This document shows positions 25,872 to 33,892 of a stretch of 64,000 bases of DNA, piece after piece. The stretch is from assembly GCA_025517525.1 (NCBI GenBank), contig JAOPJZ010000001.1:496001-560000 (forward strand), read 5' to 3'. Numbering within the stretch: position 1 is the first letter of the stretch; the number at the start of each line of letters is the position of its first letter. The DNA comes from Natronosalvus hydrolyticus. Its GTDB lineage: Archaea > Halobacteriota > Halobacteria > Halobacteriales > Natrialbaceae. A program made the translations under genes and the position numbers. The notes under the pieces were generated by a model. It searched no databases. It saw only the letters and a list, made by a program, of their open reading frames with translations, and had not been told where the DNA came from.

Positions 25872-27323
25872 ATGAACGCATCGGATACGATGAAGCGATT
25901 GATGACTGCGCAGAAACATCCACTCGGAGTGGTTGCATCGGTAGCCGAAGACGCTCTCAAAGAGTTCGACGATGACCTCCGCGGAGACCTGATCCTGCCG
26001 GACAGCGAGGAGTACGAGGACGCACGCAACGTGTGGAACGGCCTGATCAACAAGTACCCCGCCATAGTTGTCCGCGTCAAAGGCGCGACCGACGTGGCGA
26101 CCGCCATCAACTTCGCCCGCGACAACGATCTCGAACTCTCGATCCGCGGCGGCGCTCACCACCAAGCCGGTAGTGCCGTCGTCGAGGGCGGCCTCGTCAT
26201 CGATCTCGAAGACCTCGACAGCGTACACGTCGATCCCGAGGCGCAGACCGTCCGCGTCGAGCCCGGCACCCGCGCCGAGGATGTCCACGCTGAGACGCAG
26301 CCCCACGGCCTCGCCATCCCGACTGGCAGCGCCGGCGATGTCGGCATCCCCGGCTCGACGCTGGGCGGCGGCATCGGGTGGATGCGCCGCAAGCACGGCC
26401 TCGGCGTCGACGCCCTCCGTAGCGTGGAAGTCGTCACCGCTCACGGCGAGGTGGTGAAGGCCTCGCCCGAAACCAACGAGGATCTGTTCTGGGCGGTTCG
26501 CGGTGGCGGCGGCAACTTCGGCGTCGTCACCAGCTTCGAGTTCGAGCTGTACGAAATCGGCCCGCTCGTGCAGGGCCTCGGCATCTTCTATCCCCGTGAT
26601 GCAGTCAAAGACGTGTTCGAGACGCACCGAGAAGTCCTCGCCGACGCGTCCGAAGAACTGACGACCATTTTGCTCGACGCCCACGTCCCCGGACTGCCGC
26701 CGATGCCGGACGAACTCATCGGCAAGGACGCCGTCTGTATTCTGGGGTGCTACGCAGGCGATCCCGAAGAGGGAGAGAAAGTGATCGAACCGCTCCGAAA
26801 TGTCACCGAGCCGCTAATCGATATGAGCGACGTGATGCCCTACGAAATGCTCCACGACCTCGGCACCCAGATGTACCCGTGGGGGCGCAAGTACACCCAT
26901 CGCTCGGTGTTCGTCGATGAGATGACCGACGAGATCCACGACATCATCTTCGAGCGGAAAGGAGAGGCGCCTACGCCGATGGCGGCCATCGGTGTCTGGC
27001 CGCTCGGTGGCAACGTCGGTCACGGCGCTGACGCGGCCTTTGCGTGGGACGACAAGCAGTACATGATCACCATCGAGGGCAACTGGGAGGACTACCAGAA
27101 TCAGCCGACCCTCGACTGGGCAGCCGAGACCGAGCGCCAACTCCGTCGAGCCGGTTCCGAAGGCGCCTATGCAGGTTTCACCGGCGTTGATGAACGAGAC
27201 TGGGAAGACTGGTCAAAACAGGTCTACGGCGACAACTACGGCCGTCTCGCCGAAATAAAAGCAGAGTACGACCCGGGCAACGTCTTCAGTCGCAACGTCA
27301 ATATCGATCCGTCCGATAGTTGA
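25872..27323 (+). CDS. FAD-linked oxidoreductase (berberine-bridge-enzyme-like)
   Basis: The 483-residue flavoprotein has an FAD-binding type 4 domain with RGGAHHQAGS (the His that can link covalently to FAD) and GIPGSTLGGGIGWMRRKHGL. It ends in the BBE domain (YGDNYGRLAEIKAEYDPGNV). The second covalent-link cysteine of bicovalent members is not seen at its usual place. It probably oxidises an alcohol, sugar or other small molecule, substrate unknown. DNA is more GC-rich than the flanking lipoprotein gene. Confidence 0.88.
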   Translation: MNASDTMKRLMTAQKHPLGVVASVAEDALKEFDDDLRGDLILPDSEEYEDARNVWNGLINKYPAIVVRVKGATDVATAINFARDNDLELSIRGGAHHQAGSAVVEGGLVIDLEDLDSVHVDPEAQTVRVEPGTRAEDVHAETQPHGLAIPTGSAGDVGIPGSTLGGGIGWMRRKHGLGVDALRSVEVVTAHGEVVKASPETNEDLFWAVRGGGGNFGVVTSFEFELYEIGPLVQGLGIFYPRDAVKDVFETHREVLADASEELTTILLDAHVPGLPPMPDELIGKDAVCILGCYAGDPEEGEKVIEPLRNVTEPLIDMSDVMPYEMLHDLGTQMYPWGRKYTHRSVFVDEMTDEIHDIIFERKGEAPTPMAAIGVWPLGGNVGHGADAAFAWDDKQYMITIEGNWEDYQNQPTLDWAAETERQLRRAGSEGAYAGFTGVDERDWEDWSKQVYGDNYGRLAEIKAEYDPGNVFSRNVNIDPSDS

Positions 27324-27461
27324 ACGAACACATATCGACAAACGAAGCAGAACCCCTCGATCCGGACTCGTCCGAGGTCTCTTTTCGTGTCTTCTATCCG
27401 TGATACTGCGGGATGAAGAGTTGCGTTTTTACAGGTTGCTTGCATACAGTTCGGATGACGT

Positions 27462-28379
27462 ATGTCGGCTGACACGATTCTTGTCGTCGGTGGCACCGGG
27501 AATCAAGGACAGGCCGTTATTGAACAACTCAACGACATCGGTACCGACTATGAGATCCTCGCGCTGACGCGAGACACATCGACCGATCACGCACAGGCAA
27601 CCGCCGAACTTGGCGCGGAACTCGTGGAGGGCGATCTTGCGGATCCCGAGACGCTCCAGCCATACCTCGACCGGGCGGACAAGGTGTGGGCAACGATTAA
27701 TTTCTGGGCGGTGGGTTATGACGCTCACATCGAATTGGGTGAGAACCTCGCAGCGGCCATCGAGGAAGCTGACGGTCTTGAGCACGTCGTGTACAGCGGT
27801 GCTGGCGATCAACAGAAAGAGACTGATGTTCCGCATATCGAATCGCACCGCGTCGTTTCAGAGCGACTTAGTGAAACCGGAGTACCCTACACCGCGCTGA
27901 AGCCGGTGTACTTCATGGAGAATTGGGAAACCATCGGTGTCGAAGACGGCGTGCTGGCGTTCCCTCTCGACGAGGAAACCCACCATTACCAGACAACGTA
28001 TCACGACACCGGCCGGGCCTCTGCGGTTTCCCTCGACAATACGGAGGAATTCGCCGGCAACGAGTACACTATCGCCAGCGATCTCTTGACCTTGAAGGAG
28101 ACGGTAGATATCATCAGCGAGGTGACTGACGAAGCTGTCGAGCCGTATTACGTTCCGTTGGATGAGGCCGAAGAGGAATTCGGCGAGGAGTTCGCAATCA
28201 TGTGTGATCACTTCATCAACGAAGGCGGGCACACGTCGTTCACGGCGAACATTCGTCGCGTAGAACGCGAGTTCGGCTTCACACCCCAGACCTTCGAAGA
28301 GTACCTCCGCGAGAACGAGTGGGAAGGGGGAAAAGAAGAACCATCTCACGTTCCCGGCTGGGTAAAAGCGATGCAGTAG
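27462..28379 (+). CDS. NmrA-family NAD(P)-binding protein
   Basis: The 305-residue protein starts with the Rossmann motif TILVVGGTGNQGQAVIEQL and keeps the SDR-like fold of the NmrA/HSCARG group (HVVYSGAGDQQ, then TALKPVYFMENW). The classical YxxxK catalytic pair is absent, so it may sense redox state or act as an NAD(P)-dependent isomerase/reductase. It is 138 bp downstream of the flavin oxidoreductase on the same strand. Confidence 0.85.
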   Translation: MSADTILVVGGTGNQGQAVIEQLNDIGTDYEILALTRDTSTDHAQATAELGAELVEGDLADPETLQPYLDRADKVWATINFWAVGYDAHIELGENLAAAIEEADGLEHVVYSGAGDQQKETDVPHIESHRVVSERLSETGVPYTALKPVYFMENWETIGVEDGVLAFPLDEETHHYQTTYHDTGRASAVSLDNTEEFAGNEYTIASDLLTLKETVDIISEVTDEAVEPYYVPLDEAEEEFGEEFAIMCDHFINEGGHTSFTANIRRVEREFGFTPQTFEEYLRENEWEGGKEEPSHVPGWVKAMQ

Positions 28380-28637
28380 CAATTACATCTACCGTGGCTA
28401 GTTGGACAAAGGCTACAATCTCACGACCAATCTGTTGTCAGGACTCTTCTCCTGACTCTTCTTCCTATTAGTCCGACGTGCGACGCTTCACCTTCGGCTG
28501 CGGTTCTTCTTCCGTCATCACGGGACACGTCGAATTCTTCCAACTAAAAATGTCCGAAAGGCATCTAAACATATCTCTAAACCTTCTAAAAGTGCCCATT
28601 CAGCGGTTCTAAGCGGGCAGCACACACGTTTTGAGGT

Positions 28638-28901
28638 ATGAGGAAGCACGCCGAGTGGATGACGATCCTCGATGATCGGATCTTGGAGTTTCTGTCGGAA
28701 CAAGGCCCCCGCCAACCCTCGCAGATCACGGACGGCCTCGCCGAACTCGGAATGGAGTACAACAGCAAGTACGTCGGCAGGCGATGTCAGGAACTCGCCG
28801 ACGATGCGTTGCTCGAAAATCTCGGCAACGGTATCTACACCACGACCTCGAAAGGAGAAGAATACCTCGACGGAGAACTCAACCTGTCGCGCGCGGTGTA
28901 G
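28638..28901 (+). CDS. PhiH1 repressor-like winged-helix protein
   Basis: The 87-residue protein is a single winged helix: LDDRILEFLSEQGPRQPSQI, a recognition region (NSKYVGRRCQELADDALL), and a wing (NLGNGIYTTTSKGEEYL). This matches the small haloarchaeal virus and provirus repressor family. It is divergent from nothing on its left and convergent with 28907-29164 on its right. Its presence supports provirus-derived DNA here. Confidence 0.8.
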   Translation: MRKHAEWMTILDDRILEFLSEQGPRQPSQITDGLAELGMEYNSKYVGRRCQELADDALLENLGNGIYTTTSKGEEYLDGELNLSRAV

Positions 28902-28906
28902 TCACT

Positions 28907-29164
28907 TCACTTACTGTCGAACCAATCGTCCAGCTGATTACGACACCGTTCCGCGATTTCTCCGTCGATCTCTTCCGCGACCCGATAGCTGTGACGTGTG
29001 AGCGTGTTGATCGACGCGAGGTAGTTCCCCACCGTCCTCATCCGTTCAACTTCGTCGCCCTCCTCCAACGCTTCTTCGAGCGACTCGTGATTGTTGAGCA
29101 CGATCTGCATCGTCAACATCAAGTCCTCCATCTCCTCGCTGGGTTCGCGGTCATTCCCTGTCAT
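28907..29164 (-). CDS. Small helical protein of unknown function
   Basis: The 85-residue acidic protein is largely alpha-helical by composition (EEMEDLMLTMQIVLNNHES, RNQLDDWFDSK). No family is recognised. It is the downstream partner of the zinc-ribbon membrane protein gene on the same strand, about 50 bp apart. Confidence 0.6.
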   Translation of the reverse strand: MTGNDREPSEEMEDLMLTMQIVLNNHESLEEALEEGDEVERMRTVGNYLASINTLTRHSYRVAEEIDGEIAERCRNQLDDWFDSK

Positions 29165-29215
29165 AATCCCCTCGTCTCGAGCCGTTTCGGATAAGGATCT
29201 GCGCGGCAGCCTCGC

Positions 29216-29545
29216 TCAGATCGGGAACCGTTCGCGCAGTCGGATGTCGCGGTTTGGAGCAGTTCGAACCATGTCCCGCCATGCGTACAGCAACACCCCG
29301 CCGACCACGAAGAACACCGCACCGAGGATCAACGACGCTCCTCCATCTAACGCGAAGACTAGTCCGAGGAACGCCGCCACGACTCCGAGGCCGAAAATGA
29401 CTCTGCGAACGCCCATCCCCAGTCTGGTATAGAGGTCTGCACCGCACGACGTGCAAATAGTCGAGTTAGCGTTGACGACGTTCTTGCATTCGCCGCAGAT
29501 CGGTTCGTCGTTCGCGTTCCGTCCGGCAATCGCCTTCCCAGACAT
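29216..29545 (-). CDS. Zinc-ribbon protein with two membrane helices
   Basis: The 109-residue protein has a four-cysteine zinc ribbon at the N-terminus (CGEC at about 17-20 and CTSC at about 31-34). Two hydrophobic helices follow (about 49-66 and 70-88) with a basic C-terminal tail. The type is common in archaea, with an unknown role, probably as a membrane-anchored adaptor. Confidence 0.75.
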   Translation of the reverse strand: MSGKAIAGRNANDEPICGECKNVVNANSTICTSCGADLYTRLGMGVRRVIFGLGVVAAFLGLVFALDGGASLILGAVFFVVGGVLLYAWRDMVRTAPNRDIRLRERFPI

Positions 29546-29700
29546 ATATCCATATTTGTGGCTTTGAGGTAGTTATAAGTTACCGATAGATAACTACAGA
29601 TAGACTAAGGCAACTCTAAGGACTCTGGAGGACACTCAAAAAAGCCACATTCTTCGGTACTCTTAATAATCGTCTCTGCAAACCTTCAACTAATCGAACG

Positions 29701-29943
29701 ATGGGGGACGAAGCGTTCAAACGCGAAATGGATGACGACGCAATCACCGCAGTCGTCGAAGCGGTTGCCGCGGCGACGGACGAGAGGCCGAAGGATTTGG
29801 AACCGTTGCACAACCACGTCGACGGAGATGCTTTGAATCAACTCACCGGTGGGAACGGAGACGTACAGATCCAGTTCAGCTACGAAGGCTGCAACGTAGT
29901 CGTTGATGATGAGGTGGTTCAAGTCGAGCCGTTTGACGGGTGA
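29701..29943 (+). CDS. HalOD1 output-domain protein
   Basis: The 80-residue protein is one HalOD1 domain: an N-terminal helix (AITAVVEAVAAATDERPKDL), the LEPLHNHVDGDALNQL segment, and the beta hairpin VQIQFSYEGCNVVVDDEV. In haloarchaea this domain occurs alone or after receiver domains and is thought to be a signalling output. It has no adjacent response regulator here. Confidence 0.85.
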   Translation: MGDEAFKREMDDDAITAVVEAVAAATDERPKDLEPLHNHVDGDALNQLTGGNGDVQIQFSYEGCNVVVDDEVVQVEPFDG

Positions 29944-30132
29944 ATGGAAAGGGATGCGGCGGTGACTCCTCCTGAACGCTCAAGTTCGGGTGTGACCGCC
30001 GCCCGATACCTCCACGCACCGTAAGCCCGCCCCCGCGAATGCGGGCACGCGTCTCGTGTGACCGACACCACGTAAAAGCTGCTCAGCAGCCTGACGCCGG
30101 CCCTTATCGCCTTCGACTCGAGACGGAAGCGT

Positions 30133-30510
30133 ATGGAACGTTCGGAGTACGATCGTGTTGACGAGGCCCGTCGCGGGTTGACCAGTCGCGGTGTCCCCGG
30201 TGACGACGTAGACCGACTCTTCGACGCGCTCGTTCCAGAGGTCGACAAAGTCGTCGAACGTTATGACGTGGCCGACGACGTTGATCTCGAAGAAGTCACA
30301 AACGGGATCCGCATCGGCGCTGCGAGAAACATCGCTTTGATGATCGACGAAGAGATGTGGGACGCAGACAGTTGCGTGGATCGCGTCATCAAGTCTGTAC
30401 AGGAGCACGAGAGCGACATCGAGATGTACGCGCAGTCCGGCTCGCGAGCCAATCGGAGTACCTTCTTGCTGTATCCAGAGATGATGCGTCAACGGTACGT
30501 TCGGGAGTGA
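30133..30510 (+). CDS. Small protein of unknown function
   Basis: The 125-residue acidic, helical protein (MERSEYDRVDEARRGLTSR) has no recognised family. The start is supported by a CTTATC box about 27 bp upstream, which suggests a leaderless transcript. It lies between a HalOD1 protein and the toxin-type pair. Confidence 0.6.
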   Translation: MERSEYDRVDEARRGLTSRGVPGDDVDRLFDALVPEVDKVVERYDVADDVDLEEVTNGIRIGAARNIALMIDEEMWDADSCVDRVIKSVQEHESDIEMYAQSGSRANRSTFLLYPEMMRQRYVRE

Positions 30511-30624
30511 TGCGGAACGGGTTCCAGAAGCCGCGGTGAGATTTCCGGGTGGTCAAGTGAATCCAGAAGGTAACATATTTTGTCCAGAGAAAGAAATATG
30601 TGTGCTAAGTTCGTTGATGAGAGT

Positions 30625-31143
30625 ATGGCAGACGAAGCTCGCCGGGACGGCCCACCCCCGTTCGATAGGCCCTTCGAAGGTGAGGACACGAAGCAACGGG
30701 TCTACGGCGCGGTGTTGCACGCCCGGGAACCGATGACGGCCGCCGAGATCGCCGAGCGAGCGGACTGTTCGGACGAGTCGGCGCGGACGCACCTGTCCTT
30801 CTACGCCGACCTCGGCATCGTCGTCCGGCACGAGGGCCGGCCGGTCAGGTACGAGCGCAACGACGACTACTTCGAATGGCGGCGGGTGAACGAACTGGCG
30901 CGGGAGAACAGCCTCGACGAATTGCAGACCCGTGTATCGGAACTCACCAACAAGATCGAACGGTACCGCGATGAATACGGTGCTGACTCGCCTGCCGATG
31001 TCGATGTGCTTGAATCCGACGCGGAGGGGGTAGACGAAGTGTACGTGGATCTCGGTGATTGGGCCACGGCCATCGAGGAACGCCGCCTCCACGAGCGCGC
31101 CCGCAGAAAGGCGGCCGGCTCTACGGCTCCATCGCACACCTGA
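30625..31143 (+). CDS. HTH protein (DUF7342-like), probable antitoxin partner
   Basis: The 172-residue protein has a winged helix (KQRVYGAVLHAREPMTAAEI, SARTHLSFYADLGIV) followed by a coiled coil (about 90-130, LDELQTRVSELTNKIERYRDE), the layout of the haloarchaeal family annotated DUF7342. ATG 30625 is chosen, with ATG 30598 as an alternative. The next gene starts two bases after its stop and looks like a TumE-type toxin, so this protein probably neutralises or represses it. Confidence 0.7.
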   Translation: MADEARRDGPPPFDRPFEGEDTKQRVYGAVLHAREPMTAAEIAERADCSDESARTHLSFYADLGIVVRHEGRPVRYERNDDYFEWRRVNELARENSLDELQTRVSELTNKIERYRDEYGADSPADVDVLESDAEGVDEVYVDLGDWATAIEERRLHERARRKAAGSTAPSHT

Positions 31144-31145
31144 CG

Positions 31146-31574
31146 ATGGTGCCGGCGAACGACGGCGCGAGCCCCGCGCCAATTGACAGGTCGGTATTGG
31201 AGCGAATGCGGTCTCGATTCGTCGGCCTAAGAATGTTCGAGTCGGCGGAGATCGTTGAGGAGCGGCTGCACCTACGCGTCGAACTCGCCGACGAGTACTA
31301 TCCAAACGACGCGTCAGCTCGCTTCGAGATTCGCTGGTATCGCAACGATGACTTCAACGTCCATTACCAAGAGAAGCGTCAGGATGGTGTCTGGGAGTGT
31401 CGGTGGGATCGGCACCCGAACGCGCACAACTCGCGGGATCACTTTCATCCGCCGCCCGACGCCAGCCGGCGTAACGCGGAGGACGCTGAGTGGCCGGGAG
31501 ACCATCGCGACGTATGTTGCCTCGTTCTCGGTCGTATCGAGGAACGCATCGAAACGCTGTGGAAACGAAGGTAG
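31146..31574 (+). CDS. TumE/DUF6516-like toxin candidate
   Basis: The 142-residue protein has a beta-rich region (EERLHLRVELADEYYP, RFEIRWYRNDDFNVHYQEKR) and then WDRHPNAHNSRDHFHPPPD, which resembles the conserved tryptophan/histidine segment of TumE-family toxins. It starts 2 bp after the HTH gene, so the two are translationally coupled as in toxin-antitoxin pairs. The match is by eye and the toxic activity, if any, is not known. Confidence 0.6.
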   Translation: MVPANDGASPAPIDRSVLERMRSRFVGLRMFESAEIVEERLHLRVELADEYYPNDASARFEIRWYRNDDFNVHYQEKRQDGVWECRWDRHPNAHNSRDHFHPPPDASRRNAEDAEWPGDHRDVCCLVLGRIEERIETLWKRR

Positions 31575-31799
31575 GCGAATGACTAAGACTCATTCTTTGT
31601 ATGTCTTGATTCGAATGTTGTCTCTGTCAACCTTTGATTACGATCTCCATACGAGACACCAATTCTAACTAAGATTCTCAGTCAACGCGTTGGTGGTCAA
31701 GCGAGTAGAAGATCACTCAATTTGGATAGTCACGATCTGTAGACTTTTATCTAGATGATTGAGAAGCAGTGTGGTTTTATTTCGGATTTGAGTTGACGT

Positions 31800-33548
31800 T
31801 CAGAGGGCACTTCGATCCGGGTTTGGTAGTTGAAATGTCACTACGCTGCCTCGCGGCTCATTGTCGGTGATCACCAACTCTCCACCAAGAACAGTCGCCG
31901 CCCACTCCATTAGCCAAAAGCCCACACCGAGACCATGATTCAGCGGCGTTTCTTTTCCGGATTCGATCGCGTGTTGTTCGATTTCTGGAATCCCGGAACC
32001 GTTGTCGGCGACGGATATGCGTACCAAGCGTGCGTCAGAGTCTCGGTGTATCGTAATCGTTACTTCCGGCGGCGACTGGTCGGTGTGTTTGATCGCGTTG
32101 TCGACCGCCTCATCCATAGCTTGCTTAAACAGATTCGCGTTTCGAACGTTAATTTCTTTAATTTTGTTATTCACCGTAATTATGTTTGCGTCTGGATACT
32201 GTCTCTGATACGTTTCGATGAGAGCTTCGATATCGAGTCGATCCCATGTCTGGTGGTCTTCAGTTGGCTCCCAGATCTTGCGGATATCCGCTGTCTTTTC
32301 AGCAATCTTTTCCAACGATGTGGTTTGGTCTCGAATCGCTTTGATCGATGCACGTCGTGCTTCCGGATCTAGATCTGTGTGTTCTAGCAGTTCTGCGTGG
32401 CCGTCGATGGCGTTTAATGAGTTCCGTAAATTATGTCGCAGCACCCGATTGAGGACATCCAGCGTCTGTGTTGTGAGTGTCTTTTCGGTAATATCCTGTT
32501 CGATTCCCACAAAATGTGTGATATCTCCCTGTTCGTCCGTAACCGGAATGATCTTTTGGCTTATTTCGATGAGTTCTCCATATTTGGTCTGGTTCGTTAG
32601 TTCGGCTTCCCAAATATCACCAGCCGTGATATGCTCCCACAGCTCTGCATAAAAGTCATCATTTTGCTGGCTGGATTTGAGGATGCTTGGATTGCGTCCA
32701 ATCGCTTCAGCAGCCGTATATCCGGTCAATCGCTCGAAAGACGGATTGATATACTCGATAGTCCCATCAGGATCGGTGATCATGATGGCTTTGTCGGATC
32801 CTTCGGCCTGCTTTTTGAAGAGTGACATATCCTGCTCGAATCGCTTTTCGGCGGTCACGTCTTGTTGATATCCGAGGAAATTGGTGACCTCTCCCGACTC
32901 CGATCGGATCGGGACGATAGTAACGCGGTTCCAGAACATCGAACCGTCCTTTCGGTAGTTCCGCAAGTCGACTGTGACAGGTTCTACAGCGTCGATCGCG
33001 GCCCGCATCCGGGAAACTGGTTCCTCTCGTGTGGCTTCGCCCTGTAGGAACCGACAGTTTTGTCCAAGGATTTCGCCCTGAGGATAGCCCGTTAGCTCAC
33101 AAAATCCATCGTTGACGTAAATAAGCGGATTATCGGATTGAGACGGATCCGAGATTGTGATGCCGATTGGGGCTTCGTCCATTGCGCGATCACGGAGTAA
33201 GCGACCAACCGGCGAATCCGCCTCAGCTATCGGGAATACCGAGGTTTGAACCTGTTGGGTGCCCTCCCACTCGATCAGTGAACTCACCATAATAACGCGT
33301 TGGGACTGTCCAGTAAGCGTTCGAAGTTCTACGGTTATACCCAGTGCGGGTGCATCCTCATTCTCGATGCGCGCCACTTGCTCACAGAGTCCAGCGTGAT
33401 ATTCGGATAGTACCAACTCCGTCAGCGACAGTTCTGTAACCTCTCGTCGTGCTTCAGCCCCAAGGAGCGTACAGAACACAGGATTCGCATAAGATATATC
33501 CAATCCGGAGTGAATGAGAAATGAGTCCGGCACATTATCCGATGACAT
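31800..33548 (-). CDS. LOV/PAS-domain sensor histidine kinase
   Basis: The 582-residue soluble kinase has a PAS domain (about 1-115), a LOV-type PAS domain with GQNCRFLQG near residue 163 (the flavin-adduct cysteine), and a third PAS domain (about 245-360). The phospho-acceptor H-box RVLRHNLRNSLNAI and a HATPase domain (DEAVDNAIKH, DNGSGIPE, GLGVGFWLMEW) follow. It has no membrane segments. It probably senses blue light or redox state through FMN, then phosphorylates a response regulator not encoded next to it. It lies at the start of the copper island and is more AT-rich. Confidence 0.9.
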   Translation of the reverse strand: MSSDNVPDSFLIHSGLDISYANPVFCTLLGAEARREVTELSLTELVLSEYHAGLCEQVARIENEDAPALGITVELRTLTGQSQRVIMVSSLIEWEGTQQVQTSVFPIAEADSPVGRLLRDRAMDEAPIGITISDPSQSDNPLIYVNDGFCELTGYPQGEILGQNCRFLQGEATREEPVSRMRAAIDAVEPVTVDLRNYRKDGSMFWNRVTIVPIRSESGEVTNFLGYQQDVTAEKRFEQDMSLFKKQAEGSDKAIMITDPDGTIEYINPSFERLTGYTAAEAIGRNPSILKSSQQNDDFYAELWEHITAGDIWEAELTNQTKYGELIEISQKIIPVTDEQGDITHFVGIEQDITEKTLTTQTLDVLNRVLRHNLRNSLNAIDGHAELLEHTDLDPEARRASIKAIRDQTTSLEKIAEKTADIRKIWEPTEDHQTWDRLDIEALIETYQRQYPDANIITVNNKIKEINVRNANLFKQAMDEAVDNAIKHTDQSPPEVTITIHRDSDARLVRISVADNGSGIPEIEQHAIESGKETPLNHGLGVGFWLMEWAATVLGGELVITDNEPRGSVVTFQLPNPDRSAL

Positions 33549-33571
33549 AGTTGATTATAAGATGCAAGTAA

Positions 33572-33886
33572 TTAGATAGTTACGGGTTCCGGTACCATAG
33601 AGGTATTTCTGAACGATAGTACTCCGTCGGGCGTTCCATCGGGGATCATGAACCCCACCAGCAGGGATCCAGCAACGAGACCGCCCACGATATACGCGAC
33701 GGCGAGACCGATCTACGGCGGTCTTCCGTTGGGTACGAACAGATGCACTCCAGCCAGAACTGCGACGCTCAGCGAAATCACCAAGAGCCAACTGAGCTAT
33801 TGAGAGGCGAGCCATCCGAAGACGAGGCCGCTAAAGACCGCGGGAAGCGCCTCCGGTAGCCTTGAGAGCCAGCGGTATTCTTTCAT
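33572..33886 (-). pseudogene. Membrane-protein gene with two in-frame amber codons
   Basis: Seven bases after the CopB-type ATPase stop, an ATG opens a frame reading MKEYRWLSRLPEALPAVFSG and FGWLASQ, then TAG. It continues through LLVISLSVAVLAGVHLFV to a second TAG, and then IGLAVAYIVGGLVAGSLLVG to a TAA at 33572. No frameshift is needed: 105 codons with two TAGs. The product would have three hydrophobic helices. It is probably a recently dead gene of the copper operon; amber readthrough or sequencing error are alternatives. Confidence 0.75.
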
Positions 33887-33892
33887 CGGGGA

